From the NCBI GenBank assembly GCA_000149265.1, contig CH002629.1, forward strand, positions 347,960-411,959: 64,000 nucleotides of DNA, read 5' to 3'. Below are positions 37,901 through 47,059 of this stretch, piece after piece. A program made the translations under genes and the position numbers. Source of the DNA: Ciona savignyi (Eukaryota; Chordata; Ascidiacea; Phlebobranchia; Cionidae). Numbering within the stretch: the first letter of the stretch is position 1; each line of letters begins with the position of its first letter. The notes below the pieces were generated by a model, which had not been told where the DNA came from, made no database searches, and worked only from the letters and a program-made list of their open reading frames with translations.

Positions 37901-40569
37901 GTCGTCATTTCCTTTGCGCTGTTGGAGCACTTTATTGTAGTTAGCGAGTTGATGGACTTGCCTACGTAGGTTGGTGCATTCGGACTGAAGTCGTCGCTGA
38001 ACGAGTTCTGATTGAACGACTTGCGCGGCCACCTGTGGGTTTAGAGATATATATCAGCAACTACAGAAGCTGATTTCCTTATCATGCTAGATTAGGATAT
38101 TCGTGTTTATCCCTGTGATTCGTGAAAGGGAAAACCAACAGGGTAAACACACGCAATTTATACCTCGCGCGAACACTGTCGGGTTACCGAAGCTATTGCA
38201 GTGTGTTGTATATGATTGAGACGTTCCTTCAATTTAGTAAAACCCATTAATCCGCTGGGTTCAGGCGGTGTCTGCTAAGTGCCTTGCACAAGTACACAGG
38301 TTTTATATAAATATAAAATATATGCATTTTACTAGTGGTTCAGACTTGGATCTATGTACGTTTAGTAACACACACCACAACTAAAATACAATTAATGGCA
38401 ATTTCAGAGAAATTAACTAATGCAATGTACTATGCTGTTTACCAGAGAAAAGGGACTGGGATATTTGTGCGTTCATGCAACCCAACTAAAAACACCATCC
38501 TGTCCCAGATCTTACAATTTATAAATGTAAATTACACATCCCGACAAGCTAAAACTGACTTTATTTTATTGCAGAGTTATATAAAGAGTTTACACACAAG
38601 GTTGATAATTGTTTGCTTTAGTCATCCAATAACATGTCATAAAACTATTTTGGGTTCGGGACACTGGTTAGTCAGGCACGATAAAACAAACAGTTTTTGT
38701 AAAAGACAAACTTATGTCATTTTGTCTAGACGATTATATGTTGAAAGGGCAATTACAGAACGTTTTAAAATTGCCACGTTTTTAGTTGTTTTGTTAGAAT
38801 TATATTCCAAGACTGTATAAAAACAGTTTTGAGTTATAAAGTTTTTTAAAAAAAAATCTGTCTAGTAGCATTGGTGCTAGAACAGGGCCAGATTTTCCGA
38901 AGAAATTTTACAGATTTTTTTTTGAAGGTTCTGAATGGCCAGATTTTTTATCAATTTTTTCTGAAGAAAATTGTCATTTTGTTTGTTACCTTGTTGTACT
39001 CGACTTTTTGCTTCTCCGCGAGCTTGATCAGCTGGTGATTCTGGTCTTCCATCTTCTTAACTCGCTCCGCAAGCAGAACGCAGTACTTGCGGAAATCGTC
39101 GAGAATCTAACATGATAGTGGATTAGTGCGTCGCCTTTCAGCCGAAGGGTTGTAGGTTCGGGTCGCTAGGTAGTTGGTTGTGTACTTGTGCAAGGCACTT
39201 AGCGGACATCGCCTGAACCCATCGAATTAATGGATTTTACTAAATTAAAGGGACGTCTCAATCATATACAACGCACTGCAATAGCTTCGGTGACCCGACG
39301 GTGGGCGCAAGTTATAAATTGCGTGTGTTTACCCTGTTAGTTTTCCCCTTCACGATTCACGGGGATAAACACGAATATCATATCCTAATCTAGCATGATA
39401 CGAAAATCAGGGATTCGTTGTAGTTGCTAGCGCGGTGGTCGCCGTACTTTGCCTGACACGTCAGCAATTTCACGGCTGGCGCTATTCAAGAGATCGTTCC
39501 AATAGTTTCAAGTACCAGCTGCTCGGGTTTTAATCGTTAACGTTGAGCACCGTATCACCACTGACTCACCAGACCAGACTGCTGAAGCTCCTGTGGCTGC
39601 TGATGGCCACCAGACGCGTTGAAACCTCGATGACTTCCATTTTGCTCAGCTATATTTACGTAACTGTGTCCATTTGAAGCGAGGTTCTAGAAAAAAATAA
39701 TAAAAATAAGACCGGAGTTCAAGATTCTGTTGAAAAAAACGCTGAGGTGGCATAATTGGGACAGAGACTGGGATGTGTCAAAACTAGCCATAGTACGAAC
39801 AGTTGTGTGGGCGAATGGTTAACGCGACCGATACATATATACAAACTTACATACCAAAAACGGTCTTATTAACGGGCTCATTCTGGGTTCGAAAATCAGA
39901 CCGGTTTAAAAAAAAACTTGCAATAATACTGTGTGTTTTTTTTATTGAAAAATAGGAAATATAAGAATTGAGGTTACGATAATTATGACAGATTGTCTCG
40001 TTGACCGACTTTTCTTAACGATTCGCTCGACACTAAAAACGAGCTGAGTTGACAAACCGTTAAGCTGAGCTCGCGTATGTGGTTCAAGGTCATGGACCTC
40101 ACAACATGACCCGGGCAACTGTAAATATGAGACATCTACTGTTCGTCGTACACTTGAGTTGAAACTCAATACCAAGGTGCTTACCGACTGTTTAGCTTGG
40201 CGGGTTAGCGCGTCGCATTTTAGCCGAAGGGTTGCGGATTTGAAACTAGTCGCTAGTTCTTTGGCAAGGCACTTAACGTTTAATGGGTTCTGACATTAAT
40301 GGGTTCTACCAAATTAAAGAAATGTCTGAATCATACACAACACACTTCAATAGCTCCGGTTACCCGACGATGGGCGCGCGAGGTATTCTGACGATTGCCC
40401 GTGTGTTAACCCCCGATTGCTTTTTCCCAATAATGATGATAAAATATTCTATTCTTACTTCGTGTGACGTCACTCTTCTCGACGATTCGACTCTGGTGAC
40501 GTGACGTGTCGGGTGACGTAACGCATCACGTAACGATTCCTCCATATTATCGAACTCTGATTTTAACAC
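25911..40569 (-). CDS. NCKAP5: NCKAP5/NCKAP5L-like protein (gene D), 16 exons, 5' end not found
   Basis: Exons: 40569-40459, 39686-39570, 39106-38990, 38032-37885, 37459-37349, 36831-35893, 34246-34150, 33440-33394, 32484-32258, 31898-31655, 31219-31013, 30130-29527, 29015-28009, 27589-27441, 27370-26610 and 26067-25911 (TAA). They total 5043 nt (1680 residues plus stop) with matching phases at all 15 junctions. Family evidence: EFDNMEESLRDAL in exon 1, the coil LLAERVKKMEDQNHQL in exon 3, and VAAQVVQSELVQRRLQSEC then LRRQVHQL in exon 4 follow the order and spacing of the NCKAP5/NCKAP5L coiled coil. Family members bind Nck SH3 domains, and NCKAP5L (Cep169) tracks microtubule ends via EB1. The rest is disordered: polyproline runs in exons 7 and 10, PSGIP in exon 12, SKLP in exon 15, KGIP near the C-terminus, and six YxN tyrosines. 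The exon 11 donor has a competing site 8 nt upstream in the same phase. An upstream coding exon must exist, because exon 1 opens with an acceptor; I could not find it. Confidence 0.85.
26318..26560 (+). repeat. Diverged SINE-2 copy
   Basis: tRNA-like head GCTTAATGGGCTGGTGTGTA, GGATCGAAACTGGTCGC B box and a CAACAAACTGCAATAGCTTC body remain. It sits in the last NCKAP5-like intron. Confidence 0.5.
29090..29262 (+). repeat. R3 repeat copy
   Basis: Keeps AAAGACGGCAAAACGAAAAA, AAAACACGTCATAAAAGGAT and GCGGACGCGGCTGGTAAAAC, in the intron before NCKAP5-like exon 13. Confidence 0.65.
29392..29508 (+). repeat. SINE-1 copy
   Basis: Complete copy with A box, B box GGGTTCGAAAC and A-tail. It lies 19 nt downstream (in - sense) of the donor of NCKAP5-like exon 12, in the opposite orientation to the gene. 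Confidence 0.8.
30530..30672. repeat. Short-period minisatellite
   Basis: Units near CAGAACACCAAAGAAACAC repeat imperfectly about eight times, in the intron between NCKAP5-like exons 11 and 12. Confidence 0.75.
30684..30991 (-). repeat. SINE-2 copy, complete
   Basis: Full minus-strand element from TAGGATAGGATATTCATG to GCTAGGCTAACCGGCC. Its head ends about 20 nt from the donor of NCKAP5-like exon 11. Confidence 0.8.
31452..31535 (+). repeat. SINE-1 copy, 3' truncated
   Basis: CGTGTGGCCGAATGGTTAAC head and AAAACGGTCCTACTGA block; no clear B box. A short minus-strand head fragment lies at about 31315-31375. Confidence 0.55.
31920..32095 (+). repeat. R3 repeat copy
   Basis: GTTTAGTTTATTTTTTGTTT start, AACGGGAAAAACGGCAAAAC middle, AGACGTGGCCGCTAAACCC end. 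Confidence 0.65.
32600..32747 (+). repeat. SINE-2 copy, 5' truncated
   Basis: 3' half only: TATCATACACACCACATTGC through GGGCGCGAGGTGATCTGACG to GATAAACATGAATATCCTAT. Confidence 0.7.
32880..32962 (-). repeat. tRNA-like SINE head
   Basis: Read on the minus strand: GGCCGGTTGGTTAAGTGG then GGTATCAAACCCCGC, a tRNA-like A box and B box pair without the SINE-2 body. Confidence 0.45.
33893..34078. repeat. TATGTGGTGGGATGTG-type minisatellite
   Basis: Imperfect units of GTGGTGGGATGTGTATTATG. The array ends about 70 nt below the 3' edge of NCKAP5-like exon 7. Confidence 0.75.
35549..35845 (-). repeat. SINE-2 copy, complete
   Basis: Full minus-strand element in the intron after NCKAP5-like exon 6, ending CACACTAACCGGCCGG; it keeps GTAAAGTGCCTTGCCCAAGG. 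Confidence 0.8.
36895..36992 (+). repeat. Diverged SINE-1 copy
   Basis: Recognisable by ACGGTTGTGTGG at the start and AAACGGTTTTAGTGACAAGC then TTGGTTCAAAACTTG at the B box. Confidence 0.5.
37511..37702 (+). repeat. SINE-2 copy with 3' deletion
   Basis: CCGGTTAGTCTGGTGGTTTA head through AATTGAAGGAACTTGTGAAT, then jumps to GGGGATAAACATAAATAT. Confidence 0.65.
38083..38301 (-). repeat. SINE-2 copy, left arm of an inverted pair
   Basis: Minus-strand copy lacking the head. It shares private variants (GATTCGTGAA, ACACACGCAATTTATA, CTTGCACAAGTACACA) and outer flank ATCATGCTAGATTAGGATAT with the copy at 39112-39402. Confidence 0.75.
38395..38820 (+). CDS. Possible nested 141-codon ORF in an intron of gene D (doubtful)
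   Basis: An ATG-started frame of 141 codons (open from 38335, 161 codons) lies antisense within the NCKAP5-like intron 38989-38033. It is long for such AT-rich DNA. The product is basic (runs such as LSRRLYVERAITERF), has scattered cysteines, and ends in a hydrophobic stretch (ATFLVVLLELYSK). I recognise no domain. It begins about 90 nt after a truncated SINE-2 copy and sits inside the interval bounded by two inverted SINE-2 copies, so it may be a fragment of an old mobile element or a chance frame. No promoter or obvious AATAAA directly after the stop was seen. Confidence 0.2.
   Translation: MAISEKLTNAMYYAVYQRKGTGIFVRSCNPTKNTILSQILQFINVNYTSRQAKTDFILLQSYIKSLHTRLIIVCFSHPITCHKTILGSGHWLVRHDKTNSFCKRQTYVILSRRLYVERAITERFKIATFLVVLLELYSKTV
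39112..39402 (+). repeat. SINE-2 copy, right arm of an inverted pair
   Basis: Near-complete + copy. It carries the complements of the private variants in the copy at 38083-38301 and the same flank in reverse (CCTAATCTAGCATGAT). Confidence 0.75.
39793..39917 (+). repeat. SINE-1 copy
   Basis: Complete copy with GTGTGGGCGAATGGTTAACG, ACGGTCTTATTAACG, TGGGTTCGAAA and an A-run, in the intron between NCKAP5-like exons 1 and 2. Confidence 0.75.
40185..40450 (+). repeat. SINE-2 copy
   Basis: GCTTGGCGGGTTAGCGCGTC head, GCCGAAGGGTTGCGGATTTG B box and a body to AGGTATTCTGACGATTGCCC. It ends against the donor of NCKAP5-like exon 1. Confidence 0.65.
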
Positions 40570-40754
40570 CTGGGAGATTAGAGTTGGTTAATCGTGATAA
40601 TACGTGACGTAGCATCTGATGTGTGGCATGCTGGCATCAATTTGCTTGGTTCTATGGAAATACTTTCAGTGCATTTGTGTCCTCTGGCAAGGCATAAACG
40701 TTTTCTTTAATCAGTGTGAATTGTGGATTGAAATATACAACACATTCTTTACCG

Positions 40755-40850
40755 GGTTAAGTTTTGAGTCACTGAGACCATTTTGTTATATAGAAATCAG
40801 TATATGAATCGGTCGCGTTATCCATTCAGCCATACGACTGTTCAATATAC
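40755..40850 (-). repeat. SINE-1 copy
   Basis: Minus-strand copy ending in GAATCGGTCGCGTTATCC and ATTCAGCCATACGAC. Confidence 0.6.
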
Positions 40851-41214
40851 AACACATTTAATTGCTCTAGTGCTATGGCCACAAATTAGTCCAACGATAG
40901 CCGAGGGTTACACTGCATATCTGAGTACCACACACGGGGTGAAATAAGCAGCCTATACTACACCACAGCGGATGATAAACCCCAAGTTTCCACGATTATC
41001 GTCCTGTGTTCTACAGCGATTTTCACAAGAAATCGTTGAATTATTTTCTCATGGAAATAGTCGTTTTGAAACAAACAAACCAAGAACTAAGTTCGCTGTG
41101 TGCGTGGGGGGAAACCGTGTCAAATAGCTGACACGGGTGGACGCATTGTCGACGAAATGATATGAACTTTATGTGACGCCCGAGTAGAAAGAGTACACGA
41201 TTGGCGCATGTTAT

Positions 41215-41340
41215 TTGTAATCCACGATAGAAGTATATTTTTTCTACTCCACGGTAGAAGTATGTGTTAAATTCAGTCCACGGTAGAAGCATGTTATTTG
41301 TAATCCACGATAGAAACATGTTATTTCGACTATTCCAAAT
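41215..41340. repeat. Imperfect tandem repeat of CCACGRTAGAAG units
   Basis: TCCACGATAGAAGTAT-type units appear four times at 30-40 bp intervals. Confidence 0.65.
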
Positions 41341-41944
41341 GCGCGGTAACGGCGGGCATAAGTGGGACGCAAAAATAGACGTGGTCTGAATAGGCGGTCG
41401 ACCAAATTGCCGCACTTAGCCTTGCAAAACACGCCTTGGGTCGAAAGAATGTAACCGCTGGCGACCTACGCTGTACAACTATGAAAACTACAACCAAGTT
41501 CGTGTACACGAAGGCATACAAGACCACAGCAGCGTGGCGGTATAATTGTACTTAATTGTGGAGCGAGGCTTGAAGTATGGAAAGTACGGACGGAAGATTC
41601 GAGCTTAACAATGTTGTGTGATGACTTGTGTATTCAGATGGTGCCGTCGTAAGCGGAATTTGAAGTGTTTTGGAAGTTGTTTACAAAATATGCAAAACGC
41701 GTAATAGGATGAACCCAATAACTGGCAAGCGACGTTAAAATTGCTCATCATTGATAGGTTTCCTTTCACCGGGACTTAATGATAGCTGTTATGATCGAAT
41801 TGCGCTCTGCTGTGGAAACCGTGATATATATACACAAGCTAATCCTTGCAGGAATGCGCTATCATGCCTAACATAATTTTACAAAACAGAGTTTTCCAGG
41901 GAAATTACATTTCATAGGTGGAATACACTAGTTTGACTTTGCGT

Positions 41945-42045
41945 ATCAGGGTTACTAAATGTTTAATTACCTCACGCCCATAGTCTAATTATCGGATCGG
42001 AGCTATTGCAGTTGTATACGGTGATATACATTAAGTAATAATGCA
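41945..42045 (-). repeat. SINE-2 body fragment
   Basis: ATTACCTCACGCCCATAGTC and ATCGGAGCTATTGCAGTTGT match the antisense body; both ends are lost. Confidence 0.45.
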
Positions 42046-44124
42046 TTTTAGTATGTAAACTGGTATATATCCATATTTAGACACACAATCCATTCGGTGC
42101 CGTGTTTTTAACTCGGAGTCTAAATACGGGATGAAAATGGTAACAAGAACGAAGCAATCGGATTACGAGGTTTTAGTCCTCGCTTTGACCGGCTTTTAAT
42201 CGAGTTGTTGGTGTGTTTCTGTCAATTTGGAATCTTCTAAGTGTCAACAAATGTGGTCCGCAACATCTAGCGAGTTGTCTTTAAAATAGAATGTCACCAC
42301 GCCTCAATTATATGTCTTACACAATTGTGAAGTGGCTCGAAAGCGATGCGTGAAGTTATGTGCTCAATTCACTGGTTCAAATAAGCGTAATCACAATCCA
42401 CTTACCATGCCGAGACGCGATAGAATGTTACACAATTTCATTAATAATAAGTAAGAATAATTTTTAGGTGAAGAAATTGCAATATGAGAATTACGCTTTT
42501 TTCTGCCAAAACCAAATGCTTTATATATTTCTGTCTTTTGTTTTTATTAAGCCGAATGCCTCATGAATGTACCTCTAACACTAGTTTTAGACGCATTTAC
42601 CGTGATTATTTTTGAAACCTTCCTTTATAGTGGAGGTCTATTAGAGGTGGCGCTCAAAAAGAGGTGGCGCTCAAATAGAGGTTTTATGGTATATGGATGT
42701 ACAACTGTGACTGCGAAACAATGTTTTTGAAGCGATAGAAAACGAAGTATTACTAGGCGAAGCGTGTCATCATATCCAGCACCTATTATTTCTCTATCCA
42801 GTAATTGAGACACTTACAAGGTGTAGTGTGCTCAGATTTTTATACGAAGACGTATTAAATGAAATTACAGCGCAATTTGGATGCAACAGGCCGTATAAGC
42901 AGATTCATTTTTTAAAGTTTCGGGCATTTATCTAAAAATAAACGCCAAACTATGAATCTTTTTTAAAAATATTCTCTGAAAACAATATTACGGCTGGAAA
43001 ACTTAAGATGAAAACATATTAAGACTGTTTAAAACATTAGAATTGCATATTATATTAAGCATTATAAATTCAGTTTTCCCCGTTCTCATTTACAATTTTT
43101 TAGTTTTTATATTTTCAGTAATTTAATAATTGTTTTGTTCAAAGACAAAGTTCTTTCTTTATTTTTTTACACCTTGATAAAGTAAAATGAAAGGCAAACT
43201 TGTATGCTATTAGGCTACTCAGTAGTGTTTATATAATTAAATTACTGTCAGGTTGGTACTTGTATTTCTACCTGCAAGTTCGTATTTGGTGTTTGGTACT
43301 TCGTTCAAACGTGAGTTATGCTGGTATTAAATGGCAGGGAGTAGGTGCTACAGGTCAAAGTTTTCCTCTGGTTAAGTGAGCGTTAAAAGCCACAGCGCGA
43401 ACAGCACTTTAAAATAATCCATAAAAACAACATCGAATGTTGGTTTAGTTATTTTTTATAACACATAACTTATTACAAAGTTGACTGGCAATAAAAACAA
43501 GCAACTAAGTATAACACAACATTCTCACGCATGGGTCAGTTAGAGGCTACAGTACTGCTATTCTGACAATTAAAACAACACAAATAACTACAAATAACTG
43601 AATCAATGACAGCAATTCTATCAATTAAGCACTTTTTATAAAACGGTAATTTTTTTTTTGTTTTTTTTTAATAGACCGGACATTCAAAAATGTTCTTAGC
43701 CCTAGATTTGCAAATGGCAATTTGGTAAAACTTCTTCCAACGGTAAGTCCAAATTATTGTTTTATGCCGTTGTACAAGTTTTAGTAAAAGTTAACCTTAA
43801 AAATGAAAATTTTCGTAAAACCCATAATTTTGCAACGCGTTCTAGCGCTGATGTTGACTAGAGATTAGTTGAAATAACTAGATATGGACAGCAGGTTAAT
43901 ATCTCAATTGTTCATGATTGTGCATAAACGTAACAAGGGCCATTATGAGAGCTTAAAAAAACAATGTCCAAGCGAACAGGTGCATGTTAAACAGCAAGCA
44001 AGATGCGGCAATTGTGCTGCAACGGTGCTAGCATGAGACACTGTTTTCGAATTCGGTTTTTTTTTTAACATTGGGATCCTATATCCCAGTAAACTAGAAA
44101 ATGTCTCGGGAAATTTTAAGATTG

Positions 44125-44345
44125 TCTCATGTCCACCGTCGGGTTACCGGAGCTATTGAAGTGTGTTGTGTATGATTTACACGTTTTTTTAATTTCGGAC
44201 AACTCGTTAATCCACGAGGTTCAGGCAATGTCCGCTAAGTGCCTTGCCCACCGACACAACCGAAAAACTTGCACCAGTTTTTAACCTGTAACTCTTCGGT
44301 TGAAAGGCGTCGCACTAACCCACCAAGTTAATCATACGCACAAAC
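44125..44345 (-). repeat. SINE-2 copy
   Basis: Minus-strand copy from TCCACCGTCGGGTTACCGGA to TTGAAAGGCGTCGCACTAAC. Confidence 0.7.
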
Positions 44346-47004
44346 ATTACGTATTCATATTATTAAAAAATTCGACATTTTTCGACCATTAACTTGTACA
44401 ATTAGACTACCACGAAATTATTATGTTAAAACAATATTTTGAAAGTTATATTTCATTGTGTGTTTGGACGTTTTAAAGTATAACTTAATTACACTAACCA
44501 CCAGTCAAATTGTTTTATTACCTTAAGGAGAAACAACGTATGTCAACCGCTGTTTTACCTACGTAAATGCTAAACAGGAAAAGGGCAAAATAATTGCGGC
44601 TTTACGCTCGAAAGATGCTGGTACAAAATAAGCAAGTACCAGCAGATGCCTTGCCGTGTTTTGTTACATCATAATAAATAAGATCAAAGCTTCAACCCAA
44701 ATTGACCACACATTAAAGCCGGGCTCCGGATATGTTACATCCCATAGCTTGATAATAGAAGAAAACGTTTTGAGGAAGCCATGGACTAATCCTATGAATA
44801 GATCTATTTCCGCATATATCTGGCCTGTATTTTGCTGTTAGGGATAATGAAATGAATATAACTGTTTAAGGAAGGGCAAGGTTTAACCTAAGAAACGACG
44901 TTTGCTCACAAAATATCAATTTTATATAATTAAAAACAACCAGTCGATACGCCATGAATTAATTACGCCCTCTTAAAAATAATTTTTTTACAACCAGGTA
45001 GTAATGAAACTACATTTCTTGACCTACTGTTTCAAAATAAAAAGCATTAATAAAGATTTTTAAAAAACTTTTATATTTGCAGAAACATCTCACATTTAAC
45101 TCAACTATATCTTCATTACTTCTTTGTTCTGTCGACAATAATGTATTGTGACGTATTCCGGATTGTGGCAAATAGCATGCACCGGCAGATTCAGACCCTA
45201 CTATCTGTCAATCAAAGTTTTCAATTTTAATTTTCAACTAAGTTTACTTAACAACATAATTCAGTGTAAATTAATAGACTAAGGTGGAAATGCGTTTGTT
45301 GCGAAAACGTAGGAGACTTAGTGGAAACTAGGCGATTGTGGAGTTTTAGTGCTTTAAGTCCTAAGTTTTGTGGTTGGATACAATACGAAGATGGTTATCG
45401 GACAGTTAAAACCGCTAAAAAGGTCACGTCTTGAAATCACAAAAACAATTGAGGTTGACTAGTCCATTAGTGGCCGCGTCGAAACTGGTTACTTCAAGTC
45501 AAGAGAAGTGGTAAAAATCACGCCTAATCACAAACACATGCGCTTGCTGACGGCTGTGTGACGGTGTCGACAACTAATTTGGACCACATACGAAGTAGCA
45601 AAATGCCGCGAATTTCACGGGAAAATAATCACCCAAACCAGGCCGAACGGGGTGCTTTTAGTCGGCACACCTGTCCCCCTGCTTGTGCCGTACCACTATA
45701 AGTCTACTGCAATTATGTTTGTTTGTACTTTAAACATACTGGGTTCATGGTCATTAAAACTGACTTTCACGTTGGTATGCGAGCTCGGGTAAAGTTGTTT
45801 TATCGGGAGTGTTAACGATCGAGGTGTGAGGTGGTGAGCTTTTTTAGAGTGCGACGTGGTTCTGCCAGCTCATTAAATTTTACTGCATCGTTTTACATAA
45901 TAGTTAAAAGAACTACCTCTAGCAATATAATCGGATAAACCATAAATCTAAAGCAAAAACCTTACTTGGAATACAAATATAAGTTATTGCTATTGTATTT
46001 AACCTCAACTGAACTACTGTGCCAAAATTTAGCTTTTAATAATATTCCTGTATTGAGTTCCGATTTAAACTGGTGTATAAACGGAACGAACTGTTCATTG
46101 CGGCAGGTAACACTGAACTGTCTGTGAGTTAGAATTCCTTTGCCGGACCCCGAAGAATTTTGGTTGCGACAGTGCGTTCTTTCACACATGATTAAAAGCG
46201 AGAAATGCAACAAGTTCGCGACCACTCTTCTCTCGAAGTTACTTCTCTAAAATAAACGCGATCAAATGTGGGATGAATTTTGAATCAAACATACGAAAAC
46301 TTAACAACATTAAAAAAAATCGTTTTTTTATTTAAAAATTTACACATAGTAAGTTGTGTTGATGGTAACACTGTTAGTATGCGTTCATTAACCGGTGTGA
46401 AAGCTCACACAGCTGATAGACACTTTATTTCTCACGGGCCTGGTCTTACAGGTTCATACTTTTGCGGGTAAGATTCGATACATAGGCGGGGTAGTTTTAT
46501 GTATCGTCCTGGGACTACGTTATACTTTCATGCAAGATCTAAAGGTCGCTACCGTTCACTTACCGCTATTTAAATTAACACGTGCGATGTAAACGGTGCG
46601 GAACTGTATTTAGAGCAAAGGGCGAGCTTTTGAGTGCCAGTGTGTAATTACGTGACTTTAGCTTTCAGAATGAATCATAGTTAAGATATTACAGATTTCC
46701 AATACTGTTTAGTTGTATCCGCCGTTGTGTTAACTGGTAAAATCATTCCTGAAAGGGTTGATTGTATTATTGTAATGGTGCAAGTAATTGGAAAGTATAA
46801 ATTCTAGGAGGCTAGATAATTAGCTAATTACGCAAAAACCGGTTGTGAAGAAATATATGGTTCCTTTGTCTGTTGAAGGACATAATAATTATCAGGAATA
46901 TCGATCATTTGAGCAAGCCACTGCGACACCACAGTCCTCGTAATGACATTCAGTATCTCCAGCCATCCACCAATACTAACCACCATACGTCATTCTCCGA
47001 GTAA

Positions 47005-47050
47005 GAGGTATGACGTCATGTGATTGGCAGGTGGGGTGGGCGGAGCAATG
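47005..47050. promoter_or_regulatory. Promoter-like cluster: CRE, inverted CCAAT box, GC box
   Basis: TGACGTCA at 47011-47018, ATTGG (CCAAT on the minus strand) at 47022-47026 and a GC box GGGGTGGGCGGAGC at 47033-47046 lie within 40 bp, with a second TACGTCA half-site at 46987. This spacing is typical of TATA-less promoters. It sits 6.4 kb upstream of the first visible NCKAP5-like exon, so it might serve that gene; that link is inference. Confidence 0.35.
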
Positions 47051-47059
47051 GAACTCGAA

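Larger units (their letters stand above)
41050..46980. other. AT-rich non-coding stretch
   Basis: No supported coding exon on either strand; only a few SINE-2 remnants. It may be a 5' intron or upstream DNA of the NCKAP5-like gene, whose first exon(s) are missing from my model. Confidence 0.45.

Noticed and set aside
41041..41527. Overlapping minus-strand frames of 62-124 aa
   Set aside because: They overlap each other in different phases across a tandem repeat and show no domain.
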